DNA of 64,000 nucleotides from Pseudoips prasinana (GCA_951640165.1 OX621258.1:8951501-9015500), one strand, 5' to 3'. Positions 9,881 through 20,264 are shown, numbered from the stretch's first letter. Notes: generated by a model from the sequence alone, not told the origin. A program made the numbers and translations.

Positions 9881-12834
9881 ATGTTAGATGACAACGACGA
9901 CGCTGTATATTTATCGTGTTCGTCTTCTGTAAGTTCTGATGAACATTATGCTAGTGCGCTTAGTGATGATGAGTCACTTCAACTGCGTGATCAGTTATAC
10001 TCACACCTCTCTTTCTCTTCTTCCAAATGTTTTAATACGGTCCACATCAATGCTCAAAGTATTCACGCTCACTTTCCCGATCTTTTGTCTTCATTCGATT
10101 CTGACCTTATTCATGCTGTTCTTATTTCTGAGACTTTCCTTAAACCTACACTTACCTCGGCACAGTACGCTTTACCCGGATATAAACTGTTGCGAAATGA
10201 TAGAACTGGAAAGGGTGGCGGTGGTGTTGCCATCTATCTTCGTGCGGATCTAAAGCATAAGGTTATTGAACGGTCTCCAAGTCAATATTCAAAATCTGCT
10301 GAAAATCTATTTTTAGAGGTTATTGTTAACCACACTAAAATACTTTTGGGTGTATTTTATAGTCCATCGAGTCAGATAGATTACTTCTCTTCTTTTGAAT
10401 CGAAACTCGAGAATCTACATTCTCTTTATGAACATGTAACTTCTTCCTTCCTTCAGTCCTTGGAGACTTCAATACCTGCTTGCTTAAAGATGATGCACGG
10501 AGTCGTCGACTCCTCTCTCTTGTTTCGTCTGTCAATATGCATGTCCTGCCTCTGAGTGCTACACACCATGCTCCTCATTCCACTCCTTCTCTTCTAGACC
10601 TCATTCTCGTCTCTGATTCCACCAAAGTGGTAACGCATGGCCAACTTCCAGCCTCCTTCTCTTATCACGATCTTATATATCTCTCTTATAAAATTCGCTG
10701 CCCTCGACGTAAGTCACAGTTTCTCTTCCTTCGCAGCTTTAAAAATATTTGTCTGGAACGTTTGAGGGCGGATGCGGGCAGTATTGACTGGTCACCTGTT
10801 TATATCTGCAACGATATTGACTCCAAAGTGGCCATGTTCAACCAGCTACTAATTCAGTTGTTCGACAAACATGCTCCACTCAAAAGGGTGAGAGTAAAAC
10901 ATGCCCCAGCCCCTTGGATTAATGACCAAATTAAAAAACTGATGTCTCTAAGGGATAAGGCCAAAAGGAGATTCAAAAAAAGTGCAACTAATGAAAACTG
11001 GGATATCTATAAAAAACTCCGTAACAGATGCAGTCGTATGTGTAGAGATGAAAAGAGACGCCACATTTACAACTCTATTAATAACCTCAACACAGCACAA
11101 GTATGGCAATTTTTAAAATCTCTCGGTGTCGGTAAATCTACTAGTGACAACACAATAAACGTGGATATTAACACTCTTAATCAGCACTTTTCTAGACCAC
11201 CTGTTGCTATGAGTGCCGACATCAAATGTTCTACTCTTGAACAACTTCTAAATATTTCTAAGCCATTATGTACTGCTTTTTCTTTCACACCAATCACTGA
11301 GAGAGACGTCATAAAATCCATAAAATCCATTTCCACCAAAGCGGTAGGTAACGACGGACTCCAACCACAGATGATCACTATCATTGTGGAAGAACTTGCT
11401 CCTATCTTAACCCATATCATTAACCTTTCCTTGGAGTCAAGTTCTTTCCCGTCTGCTTGGAAAAAAGCTCATGTACTACCGCTTCCTAAAACCACGAAGG
11501 ATTCCTTCTCTCACTACCGTCCAATTTCAATTCTTCCTTTCCTGTCTAAAATCCTAGAGAGCATTGTGCATAAGCAACTGTCTCATTACCTCTGTACTCA
11601 CAACCTTTTAAGTCCTTTCCAGTCCGGTTTTCGTCCTGGCCACAGCACTGTCACTGCACTTGTGAAAATCACAGACGATATTCGCTTGGCTATGGAACAG
11701 AAGCTACTCACCGTCTTAGTACTACTGGATTTTAGCAGTGCTTTTAATTCAGTGGACTTTGACATCCTACTTGGTATCCTTTCCTCCCTGAATGTCTCGG
11801 CTCCTGTAATTGCGTGGTTCGACTCATATCTTCGAGGGCGCTCACAGTCTGTACACGCTGAAGAGTCTTTCTCTCAGTGGTGTGATCTTACTGCGGGTGT
11901 GCCTCAAGGTGGCGTACTATCTCCTCTTCTATTCTCCGTTTTTATAAACGCAATCACTAAAATCTTAACTTCTAACTATCATCTCTATGCAGACGACTTG
12001 CAGTTATATAGGCACTTCAAGGGCATTGAAACTACGGAGGCTATTTCTGCCATCAATAATGATCTTGAAAACATTAGCAAGTGGGCGAAATCTTTCGGCC
12101 TCCTGGTCAATCCCTCTAAATCACAAGCTCTCATTATTGGTGGCAGATACCTGCTTAACTCCATCAATTCTTTAAGCATTCCTCCTGTTCTTTTTGATGA
12201 CGTTCCTATACCATATACGAATCTTGTCAAGAATTTAGGTATCTTAATAGACTGTAACCTTTCGTGGAACAATCACGTTGCAGAAGTAAGCAGGAGAGTA
12301 TACTGTTCGTTTCAATCCATCAAACGTCTCCAAAAACTCTTACCGTTTCAGACTAAAGTCACTCTCGCTCAATCGCTTTTACTCCCTCTTCTTGACTATG
12401 CTGATGTCTGTTTCCTTGATGCAACAGAAGAACTTCTAGATAAGCTCGAACGCCTGCAGAACCTATGCATCCGCTTCATTTTCGGCCTACGGAAGTACGA
12501 CCACGTGTCGGAGTTCCGGTTGCAATTGAAATGGCTGCCTATTCGGCAGCGTCGGCACTGTCATATTCTTTATCTACTTTATTCCATTCTTCATAACCCT
12601 GTTGCTCCCATCTATCTCCGTGAACGCTTTGAGTACCTGGTGCCCAGTGGCAAACCTTGTCGCACAGCTACATCTCTTCTTCTTAGGACTCCTTCCCATA
12701 CTTCCAGCCGCTATGATGGTTCATTTTCTGTACGCGCAGTACGCCTTTGGAATTCCTTACCACATTCCATACGTGATAGCTCGTCATTGAGTATTTTTAA
12801 GAGCAGAACTAAGAATCACTTCTTATCTCTGTAA
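9881..12834 (+). pseudogene. LINE-2 ORF2: endonuclease + reverse transcriptase, one frameshift
   Basis: ATG at 9881. Endonuclease motifs: VHINAQSIHAHFPDL, ISETFLKP, LLRNDR and GGGGVAIYL. Near 10441-10455 the frame shifts; the next frame reads VLGDFNTCLLKDDAR and continues open to TAA at 12834. The reverse transcriptase shows HYRPISILPFLSKILE, FQSGFRPGHSTVTALV, LLDFSSAFNSVDFD, AGVPQGGVLSPLLF and the catalytic YADD at 11986-11997. The C-terminus (RLWNSLPHSIRDSS) is typical of jockey/CR1-group elements. One small indel is the only break seen, so the element degenerated recently. Confidence 0.87.
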
Positions 12835-13107
12835 CTTACGTATATATAAGGTATGTAGGTTTATGTAGTTTATTAAATAGATATATATTTTTATAAGGTA
12901 TCGTATGTAATTATTAGTGTGTATTTTATCAATATATTTACCCGACAAGGTACATAATTATAATAGTTTGTTGTACACTGCCTATACCCATAATTTTGAA
13001 AATCTCTCTTTCCTGATGGAAGAAAATTCAATAATGAATTAAGCTCGCCTATGTACATGCCTTTTCTTTTTGTAACTTCTAACTTATGTATTTATTTTCT
13101 GTGTACA

Positions 13108-13137
13108 ATAAAGAATAAGAAAAAAAAAAAAAAAAAT
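13108..13137 (+). other. 3' end of LINE-2: AATAAA and poly(A) run
   Basis: AATAAAGAATAAG is followed directly by about 20 A residues, marking the retrotransposed 3' end of LINE-2. Confidence 0.8.
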
Positions 13138-13214
13138 CTTGAAATCGGTTTGGATATTTTCTCAAACAGCCTTCCAAAATTTAAAAGCAACATAATGGCA
13201 TCTTTAAATGTTTC

Positions 13215-13216
<2 letters not shown>

Positions 13217-13290
<74 letters not shown>
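13217..13290. repeat. (AT)n microsatellite, about 73 bp
   Basis: Uninterrupted AT dinucleotide run. The I-Y-I-Y open frame across it is an artefact. Confidence 0.95.
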
Positions 13291-13291
<1 letters not shown>

Positions 13292-13580
13292 AAAATATAT
13301 CAATATGGTGAAGTGGTCTCGAACATGTTTATGTGTTTGTGTTATGCTTTCCTAGTTAGTTATAATAAATTAGGTTTTAGTACTCTTTGGATTTGTAGTA
13401 ATATAAGTAGTTATAGTAATCTTAAGTTTAGTAAGTAATTAAAAAAGAACTGTCCTTTACCATGCCGTGGCGACTTGTAAGTAAAGCAACATTTAGCACG
13501 TAATTTTATAACATGTATGTATTCAATGTATTAGTGTATGTTTTGTAAGTTGTCCTAAATAAATAAATAAATAAAATTCC
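13291..13580. other. Unassigned AT-rich stretch
   Basis: No recognised element; ends in an (AAAT)n-like run at 13555-13575. Confidence 0.4.
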
Positions 13581-13582
13581 CG

Positions 13583-13690
13583 CACCTAGCTTAACGGCAG
13601 ATCTCATACCGCGGATCGGTAGAAGATGCTCGTTCGATCCCCCTTGGATGATAAAATGTATAATATCGCAATGTTTATTTTATATTTACG
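13583..13690 (+). repeat. Family F foldback fragment
   Basis: CCTAGCTTAACGGCAGATC, GGATCGGTAGAAGATGC and TATTTTATATTTACGCTTTG resemble the right arm of the element at 62385-62760. Only this arm is present, and it is diverged. Confidence 0.45.
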
Positions 13691-13766
13691 CTTTGTAATA
13701 CTTTTAAACTTAAGTTGGACTTTTAAACTTAAGTTTGAGTCAATACACCACGCCTTAAATACTTCA

Positions 13767-14078
13767 TCTATACATATAATAAAAACGTAGGAAAGTCAAA
13801 ACTTTACATAGAATATTATTTTTAAAGGATATTTGGGGCGTGATATTCAATCGATATCGAAGCTAAATATATAGATTTTAGAATGTTTGTCTGTTTATCT
13901 GTATGTATGTCCAGGCTATACTCAAAAAGTACTGCATGGATTTACTTAAAATTTTGCATGAATATTACTAAGAGGTCGGGTCAACATGTAGGCTACATAT
14001 TATCACGCTATCACCTAGGGGGAGGAGCTGTGTTACTTTATAAAGTTTAACGCGGGTAAAACCGCGGGGCACAGCTAG
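13767..14078 (+). mobile_element. Short non-autonomous Helitron, family Hel-A
   Basis: 312 bp. The 5' end is TCTATACATATAATAAAA preceded by A. The 3' end is ...CGCGGGTAAAACCGCGGGGCACAGCTAG followed by T, written here in parts: stem CGCGG / CCGCG with loop GTAAAA, then about 9 nt and terminal CTAG. A 5' TC, a 3' hairpin followed by CTRR, and insertion between A and T are the Helitron hallmarks. No ORF, so it would depend on a Rep/helicase supplied elsewhere. Six copies lie in this window. Confidence 0.85.
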
Positions 14079-14745
14079 TTAAGTGATAAATTCAACTTTT
14101 GACCCTTGACATAAAGGCCATCTCTATATGTCTGAAGTTCATAATAACCCCTAAAATTAATACACATTATTAAGTCCATAAGACAGACTATTAATACATA
14201 AATGTAAGCCCAAGGCAATACATCCCAAGTAAATTTGGGTGATTCTGTAATACGCATACATTGTTACAAAGCGCTCTTAACGAGCAAACTTGGATCTTCA
14301 CGAACAAATATTGTAATATTAATGACGTTTGTAATGATTGATGACGTCACGAACGTAACGATAAGAGATGCCGATAAGCGATTCGATTCTCGTTAAGTTG
14401 TTTTATGTTTGAATAGAAATGGTTCGGAGATTGGAAGTTACTGATTTTCATTTATGTTATTGTTTTGTATACTTTATGAATATTTTTTTTATTTCCGTTT
14501 ATTGGTTTTCAAAACTGGATATAGACTTCATTGGAAAAAACAACATCGACTCTGATGTAGACACAGCTAGCTAAATTAGACAAAATCTTAACTTATCTTA
14601 AGGGGAACTTATTCTAACTTTAAATAAAACTATTACCTACAGTTAGTTTAGCAAAAAAACTATAATAATATTTTGAGTTTATATGCTTAAGTGAGGCAAA
14701 AGAACAATTGAAAAGATCAACCTTGCATTTGCAATATGTATAAAT
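14079..14745. other. Unassigned AT-rich stretch
   Basis: About 670 bp without recognised genes or repeats. ATGACGTC-like palindromes occur near 14340. Confidence 0.4.
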
Positions 14746-14747
14746 AA

Positions 14748-15190
14748 CTAGCTGTGCCCGCGACTTCGCCCGCACATTTTGTAATGACTCCGTAAATGTT
14801 ACATCAAAATATTTCTAATATTTTGTCTCTTGTCGCAAAATTATAAAACATTCACATAAACCTTACATGTTTCCAAACAAACTTTCATCCCATATTGCTA
14901 TATTATATGAAATAAAATATATATAAAAGTTATACCAAGACCACACTCTTGGGGGTAAAACTTTTACAAACTTTGAAAGTCATATTTATTTATATCGAAT
15001 CCACGGCCTAAAAAATAAGTTTCGAGCTTCTAGCTCTGAAAATGACGATACTTTCATACAACTTTTCATCCCCTCTTTCAACCCTTTTTCGCACACTATT
15101 GTACCAAATTTTATTTATATCGTCACCAGCAGTGTTGGTGTGAAAGCGCGAAAGACAGACTTAATAACTTTCGTATTTATAATATTAGTA
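14748..15190 (-). mobile_element. Helitron-like element, family Hel-B
   Basis: On the minus strand the 3' end reads GCGGGCGAAGTCGCGGGCACAGCTAG, again ending CTAG before T. The body shares the AAAATGACGATACTTTCATA-type segments with the plus-strand copy at 33092-33558. The 5' end is eroded near 15190. Confidence 0.65.
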
Positions 15191-15292
15191 AGTATTGCGA
15201 TGGTATCACAGTCAGTGTATAATCTTAAATAATAATATAAAGGGAAAACATATGAATTTTTGTATACTTACTTATCGTGTAGACAGTGGTTA

Positions 15293-15512
15293 TATTTACT
15301 AGTGTCAGAGTTCAAGGCACACATTAGGCCTCTGACATGGCTTAAACACTGTTTCCTAGTGGCTACAACCAGGACCGGCAGTTTAAAATGACATCCTAAG
15401 CACAAAGACGTTCAGGAATTAAACCGCTTTGGAGGTCTCTCATGTATGGACTGACCGCGAGCCTAGTTGCTTAACCTCGCTGATCACACGGACCGGTGAG
15501 AACAACTGGCTA
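15293..15512 (-). mobile_element. 5S-rRNA-derived SINE, copy 1
   Basis: The reverse complement begins with a 5S-like stretch: TTCTCACCGGTCCGTGTGATCA, then GTTAAGCAACTAGGCTCGCG, comparable to the internal promoter of insect 5S rRNA. The body (CGGTTGTAGCC..., GTTTAAGCCATGTCAGAGGCC) matches copy 2 at 26667-26925. The GGGTGACCGCC part of the 5S region is degraded here. It would be transcribed by RNA polymerase III from a type 1 promoter. Confidence 0.7.
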
Positions 15513-15697
15513 TGAGCGCCTTGTACGTTTGTTTGTAAGAGATAAACTCAGAAACTATGACCTATCATTATAATTATAATTATTAAATAATCCGTAAAAA
15601 TATGTTATCCGCCATTTAGTGTCGGCGACCATCTTGGACCTATTTTCATCAAACTTAGCTTAATACTCCCGATTCACCTTTCAAATAAATCAAAATG

Positions 15698-15832
15698 GTA
15701 CAGACAGCACATCCAGCTACCCCGATCTGTCAAATTTATTTTACAGATCTTCAACTTTTGCACAAAAGCATAAGGTTCACTTTCAATTGGGGAAATTTGA
15801 CAGATTGGGGTAGCTTGATGTGACCTTTCTCA
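15698..15832. mobile_element. MITE family D, copy 1
   Basis: Terminal inverted repeats of the type GTACAGACAGCACATCCAGC / GCTTGATGTGACC, followed inward by CTACCCCGATCTGTCAAATTT and its complement. About 135 bp, no ORF. Related copies lie at 41425-41565 and 47354-47494, with a fragment at 63233-63260. Confidence 0.75.
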
Positions 15833-15837
15833 ATTGC

Positions 15838-15965
15838 TAATCTAGTCCATCCAACGGTTGTCTGGAAGAAATCGATCTTATGCGATAAGACCGCTAATTG
15901 TACATAAATTGAAACTATGTCTATACATCTAAATTTTTATTTTGTGATGTGCAATAAAGTGTACC
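15838..15965 (+). repeat. Retroposon tail, family R (GGTTGTCTGGAAGA)
   Basis: GGTTGTCTGGAAGAAATCG, GCGATAAGACCGC and GTGCAATAAAGTGTA are shared with 32429-32550 (minus), 56555-56690 and 59683-59800. The AATAAAGT end suggests a polyadenylated LINE or SINE 3' UTR. The parent element is not in the window. Confidence 0.6.
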
Positions 15966-16490
15966 TATCTATCTTTCTAAGTGCTAACGTCTGTACATCC
16001 GACGGGTGTTATAAGATTGACGTCTTTGTGTATGTGTTTCTCTGTGTCAGTGTGTCTGTGTATTGTAACTATCGAATACTACAATGGCACAGACAGACAC
16101 ACACGCACAGATACATAGAACTTATAACACTCCATCGTAGAAGACGAAAAAAGCTAGCCCGGAGTTTCTTTGTGGCTTTTTTCTCCGGGCTGTCCACCTA
16201 GGTAGCTAGAGAGAGCTACAGGTTATAAGAATAATAAGAATAAGGATAATTTATTATCCAAAGTAAAGTTACATAAATCCTTTTATCTAGTTACTAGAGT
16301 AAAATACAAAAATTAGCATAACTCTTTCTTATGGCTTTCACACCAGGGCTAGCCTGTCTTGTGAAAACCCATAAATAATAATAATAGTAATTAGATACCT
16401 GTCTTTAAAGACACATCATTTGTTACTAAATTATATTACAGTTAAATTTGTTTAATAAATATATATTAAAAGAGAAAAATAAAAGTTATA
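15966..16490. other. Unassigned; one strong hairpin at 16157-16192
   Basis: AGCCCGGAG and CTCCGGGCT form a 9-bp stem at about 16157-16192, followed by GTCC. A perfect short palindrome GGATAATTTATTATCC lies near 16244. No coding frame is convincing. Confidence 0.4.
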
Positions 16491-16497
16491 ATAAAAA

Positions 16498-16559
16498 GTG
16501 GGTGTGTGTATATGTGTGTGATTGTGTGTGTGTGCGTGTGTGAGTGAGTGTGTGTATGA

Positions 16560-16602
<43 letters not shown>
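16498..16602. repeat. (TG)n then (TA)n compound microsatellite
   Basis: An impure GTGTGT tract to about 16560 is followed by a pure TA run to about 16600. Confidence 0.9.
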
Positions 16603-16606
<4 letters not shown>

Positions 16607-16650
16607 GGTTAGCTAGGGTAGGTTCCTCAGCGGCGAGAATCGCTTTGGCC

Positions 16651-16660
16651 CCTTAACGCG
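16651..16660. other. Target-site duplication, left (MULE)
   Basis: CCTTAACGCG, repeated exactly at 20954-20963 immediately outside the other end of the element. Ten base pairs fits the 8-11 bp duplications made by Mutator-like transposases. Confidence 0.92.
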
Positions 16661-16758
16661 ATTTATTCCCACGAGGTCGAGTCCCACTATGTCGAGTTCC
16701 CGCTATGTCTACTTTGAAAATTCTCGCTTTTATTCCCATCTAGTCGAGTCGCTGAAAA
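16661..16758 (+). repeat. Left terminal inverted repeat of the MULE
   Basis: Pairs with 20856-20953 over 98 bp with one mismatch (C at 16752). Contains repeated sub-motifs GTCGAG and TATTCCCA that may be transposase-binding sites; that is inference. Confidence 0.93.
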
Positions 16759-16949
16759 CGTCGATTTTAGTACCGCCACGACTACTTTAAATTTTTTAAT
16801 TGTACAGTCGCGGTCAACGCTTTGATTGAAAGGTGTTGCCGGAGCGTCTTTCTCGGCTCTAGTTAGTCATCTGCGAAGGGGACGGGTATAAAGGTATATA
16901 AATGATTTAGACCTTGACTATAACAATAATACTTAGTAGTTGTTATTTG

Positions 16950-17171
16950 CCCGTGTGGACCCGGACTAGAATAGGCCACCCCATATCTTCCCATGGGTGT
17001 CGTAAAAGGCGACTAAGGGATTCACCAGAGAATGGGCAGCAGCGCTCTCTGAGTTAGATGAATATCCTTACTGCGATCGCCAACCCGCCTGCCAAGCGTG
17101 GCGATTACGGCAAAACGCCCCCCATTGGGGAGACCATGTCCAGTAGTGGACGTTTTAGGGTTGTTATGATG
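16950..17171 (+). mobile_element. LINE tail (family G) nested in the MULE
   Basis: 222 bp beginning CCGTGTGGACCCGG and running through CCCATGGGTGTCGTAAAAGG, GCGATCGCCAACCCGCCTG and GTCCAGTAGTGGACG to TTGTTATGATG. It is flanked by a 12-bp target duplication AGTTGTTATTTG (16938-16949 and 17172-17183). The same sequence recurs in diverged form at seven other places in the window. It is a 5'-truncated retrotransposon end, inserted after the MULE. Confidence 0.8.
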
Positions 17172-17445
17172 AGTTGTTATTTGAAATTATAGACCAACAC
17201 GAAGGGGGGACACTTTAGCGCGTTAACCCAGTACCTAGGTACGAAAAAAAAAAGAGTTCAGTCAAAATGACTATAATTACAGTGCATGCCAGAATGCAGT
17301 ATTGCCAATTAATTAGAGTGTGGTTCATTCGTATTTTTTGTGAATTATTAATAAAAAAAATAAGATTGGTGGTGTGTTATACCGATTGTATTGTTGAAAA
17401 AAAGCTTTTACAAGCAAAAATATAGAAAAGAGTGAGATTCCGTGT

Positions 17446-17495
17446 AATAGTACAAATAATATTTACGTTTAAACGTAAATATTATTTGTACTATT
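17446..17495. repeat. 50-bp perfect palindrome inside the MULE
   Basis: The left half AATAGTACAAATAATATTTA... is exactly reverse-complemented with no spacer, centred between 17470 and 17471 (CGTTT|AAACG). Located about 200 bp upstream of the first predicted splice donor. Possibly a cruciform-forming or regulatory site; function unknown. Confidence 0.9.
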
Positions 17496-17695
17496 GTTAC
17501 CACCTAATTTTTTCCCACATTTTATTCCATATCTAGTCAATATTTTAAGTACAAATGTTAAAGATTTTTTTAATCTGGCAACATTACACAAAATAATTTT
17601 CAAGGTGGCAACACTACCACAAATTCAGTTAAATAATTCGTTTCAAATGGTTGTGTGAGCATGTTAACTGTGTTGTGAAAGTTTAACTAAAAAGG

Positions 17696-18193
17696 ATAAG
17701 GTAAGTCATTTTGTTAATTCAGTGTCAAAATATATTTAAGAATACTTAGATTATAAAAAAAATCTAAAATACTAGCTTGTTTTGCACTTGTGTCAAGCGA
17801 TTTAGAATTTAGAAAGATTTAGATTTACACAATCTTGAAATTCAATTGATGTATTGACATGCTATGCATATTAGCAGATATTTATTATGACAAATATGTA
17901 GATAGGTATACATCCGTGTTGACCTTATAGATTATGTAGTTGTAAACTACTAAGTACTAATGAAGTAATTACTTTTACCCATACAATTGAGATAACGTTA
18001 TAGGTACGTCTTTTGTCAAAACAAAATGGCCGACTTACGATCCTATAATTAGTTAGATTAGTAAAGTTATAGTTCTATCTTCCGTATATTTATTGCTATT
18101 AGAAAATGAAAAATGAAAGTGCAAAATACTTGTAAACCCCGTTTATCTACTACTTACCTATAATACAAACTAACCTAAGAAATGTATTCCAGC
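17696..18193 (+). other. Predicted 5' UTR intron of the MULE transposase gene
   Basis: A consensus donor (GATAAG|GTAAGT at about 17700) and a consensus acceptor (GTATTCCAG ending at 18192) bracket about 490 bp just before the predicted start codon at 18195. Confidence 0.5.
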
Positions 18194-18194
18194 A

Positions 18195-18291
18195 ATGGAT
18201 TTGGTCCGAATAACAGAAATTTTACAAGGGACTAACAATGAAAATGTGGTTGATGAAGCAGCACAACAAAACGCTGTTCAAAATAGTCCAA
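18195..18291 (+). CDS. MULE transposase, first coding exon
   Basis: ATG at 18195 encodes 32 residues (MDLVRITEILQGTNNENVVD, then EAAQQNAVQNSP) plus one base, ending at a donor AA|GTAAGT (18292). Joined to the acceptor TTTTTCTAG (18578-18579), the codon becomes ATG and the main frame continues exactly in phase (M-E-L-D-N). The motif ITEILQG resembles LIEVLQG at the start of the next exon, suggesting old internal duplication. The exon is inferred from splice consensus and phase. Confidence 0.65.
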
Positions 18292-18579
18292 GTAAGTTTT
18301 ATGCAAAAAATATTGATTTTTTTTTCTTGATTAGTTAATATATGAATCTATAAGTGTTAGTTATATCATTTGTGAAACCGTGTAAATTTAAATATAAAAT
18401 ATTTAAACCTACACGGTTTTGCCATTATTTGAAATAAATTGTATTATTATTTTTTAATGCTAATTGTCAAACTTATTTATTTATTTACCAACTTAAACTA
18501 ACAGTAACACCACACGCTTGAACTAAACATACCTACTACCAACACTCGCGTTAGTAAATGCGTTTTTATTTTTTTCTAG
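18292..18579 (+). other. Predicted phase-1 intron of the MULE transposase gene
   Basis: GTAAGT donor and a T-rich tract before the CTAG acceptor; 288 bp, AT-rich. It contains an imperfect inverted repeat (AAACCGTGTA near 18377, TACACGGTTT near 18411). Confidence 0.65.
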
Positions 18580-20264
18580 TGGAATTGGATAATTTAATTG
18601 AAGTTTTACAAGGGGAAACTGACGCCCAGCCTTCTACAACCACTAATATATGTGAGCAGTCATATATTATATACGACATGGATACACCGGTAGCGTCGAC
18701 AAGTTCGAATAATTTAACTAATTACATCAACCCTGTGCCATCTACATCAATACAAGTTTTACAAGGGGAAACTGACGCCCAGCCTTCTACAACCACTAAT
18801 ATATGTGAGCAGTCATATATTATATACGACATGGATACACCGGTAGCGTCGACAAGTTCGAATAATTTAACTAATTACATCAACCCTGTGCCATCTACAT
18901 CGTTCACTGATGTTACAATCAATGAAGGCTCTTTGACTATAATTGAGAGCAATAAAGGTGGAAAATTGTTGCTCAAAGCAGGACATAGATACCGGAAAAA
19001 TAAAGGAAATGCAGACGGCTCTTCCATTTGGAAGTGTACCAGCAACGATTGTTCTGCAAGTATAAGCGTTGACCAAAATTTAAAAAATGTATTACGAGAC
19101 ACAAATCACAGTTGCCTGCCTGACTTTAAAAGAAACTTATTTGAAAAGTATTTTGATGATATAAAGCAACAAGTAAAAACAAGCTTAAGACCGATACCCG
19201 CTTTATATGAAGAGGGGCTCGCTAAATTGAGATGTGATGATTTCGCTGACTACCTGCCAGAATTTAAATCTCGAAAAAGTTCTTTGTATAGATTACGTTA
19301 TAAAACACTTAACAGTAATAGAACAACTTTTTCTAAACTGTGTGATGTGAAAGTTCCCGATGCTCTAGCTAATGATTTTTTATTAGTGGACGATGGGAGC
19401 GATGACAAGATTTTAATTTTTGTATCAAATAAAGCAAAGGCGGAAATTACTAGTTTCAAAAATATCATACTGGACGGTACCTTTAAAGCTTGTTCGAAGC
19501 CATTCAAACAATTATATACTCTCCATGTGGACATTGCTAAGGAAACTGACGATCCAAATGTTGTTCCGGTAATATTTGCCTTACTCCCCGATAAAAAACA
19601 AAGCACATACCAAAGATTGTTTTCCATTATTAAGACAAAATTGCCAGATTTCAATCCAGTAAAATTTTATATAGACTGTGAAATTGCAGCTATCAATGCA
19701 ATAACTAGTGTTTTTCCTCACGCATGTATAAAACTATGTTTTTTTCATTTTTGTAAAAACATTTGGGATAAAGCTAAAGAACTATCTCTAACCAAAACCT
19801 ACGAAAGCCGTAAATACATTAAAATGTGCATTAGTTTAGCACATCTTCCTAACGAGAAAATACCTAGTGCTTGGCAATATTTGTTAGAGTTCACTCAATC
19901 TCTGAATATAGACACTACGGCATTTAATAAATACATGTCTTTTCAATGGTTAACTTCAAACATTAAATACATAAGTAACTATGGAGAAAAAATCAAGACC
20001 ACAAATCATGCCGAAGGGTGGCATAGCCGTCTTAATAAAAAAATCATAAAACGACCAACCCTTTGTCTTTTAATTGATGTTTTAAAAGAAGAATCCAAAA
20101 AAAGTGATTTAAGAATTGAACAAAATCTAATAGGCCTACAAAGCAAAAAAAAAAAAATTGATTCCGCCAATGATCAAAAAGTAACAAAAATTGTTGGTGA
20201 TTTCTTGAAAAGCAAAATTAACATTGATGTATGTTTGTCTCGACTGGGAAATGTTAAAGCTTAA
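18580..20264 (+). CDS. MULE (Phantom-like) transposase, main exon
   Basis: The frame is open from 18558 to TAA at 20264; with the upstream exon the protein is about 593 residues. Residues below are counted from codon 18558. Residues 16-66 and 67-117 are a 51-residue direct repeat. A FLYWCH zinc finger spans about 124-186 (WKC160, C165, H184-S-C186) and should bind DNA. The MULE catalytic domain follows with D306 (ILDGTF), D373 (FYIDCE) and E486 (NHAEGWHS), plus CFFHFCKNIW between the second D and the E. The catalytic acidic residues are all present and there is no internal stop. The start was chosen by splice phase; an unspliced start at 18558 is less likely because it would translate intron sequence. 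Confidence 0.88.
18603..18908 (+). repeat. 153-bp tandem duplication in the transposase exon
   Basis: GTTTTACAAGGGGAAACTGA at 18603 recurs at 18756. The two 153-bp units appear identical until the last few bases, so a 51-codon unit is doubled in frame. The near-absence of differences points to a recent event. Confidence 0.92.

Larger units (their letters stand above)
7272..13137 (+). mobile_element. LINE-2: non-LTR retrotransposon carrying a nested mariner
   Basis: A second, unrelated-in-detail non-LTR element: ORF1 at 7430-8227, ORF2 at 9881-12834 (one frameshift), AATAAA near 13108 and a 20-bp A-run ending at 13137. Without the mariner at 8326-9606 the spacer between ORFs would be about 370 bp. 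The 5' boundary is set arbitrarily just after LINE-1; no target duplication was found. ORF1 is intact and ORF2 nearly so. Confidence 0.85.

Noticed and set aside
13217..13290. CRISPR or regulated repeat array
   Set aside because: Simple microsatellites and eukaryotic SINE clusters; no spacer-repeat structure anywhere in the window.
13208..13438. I-Y repeat open frame
   Set aside because: Translation of the (AT)n microsatellite.
13979..14080. Helitron ends as inverted repeats of a MITE
   Set aside because: The CGCGG/CCGCG pair is a short internal hairpin near one end only; the other end has no complementary sequence, as expected for a Helitron.
18558..18579. Unspliced start of the MULE transposase at 18558
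   Set aside because: The first residues would come from the polypyrimidine tract of a good splice acceptor; the spliced model is in phase and has a better N-terminus.
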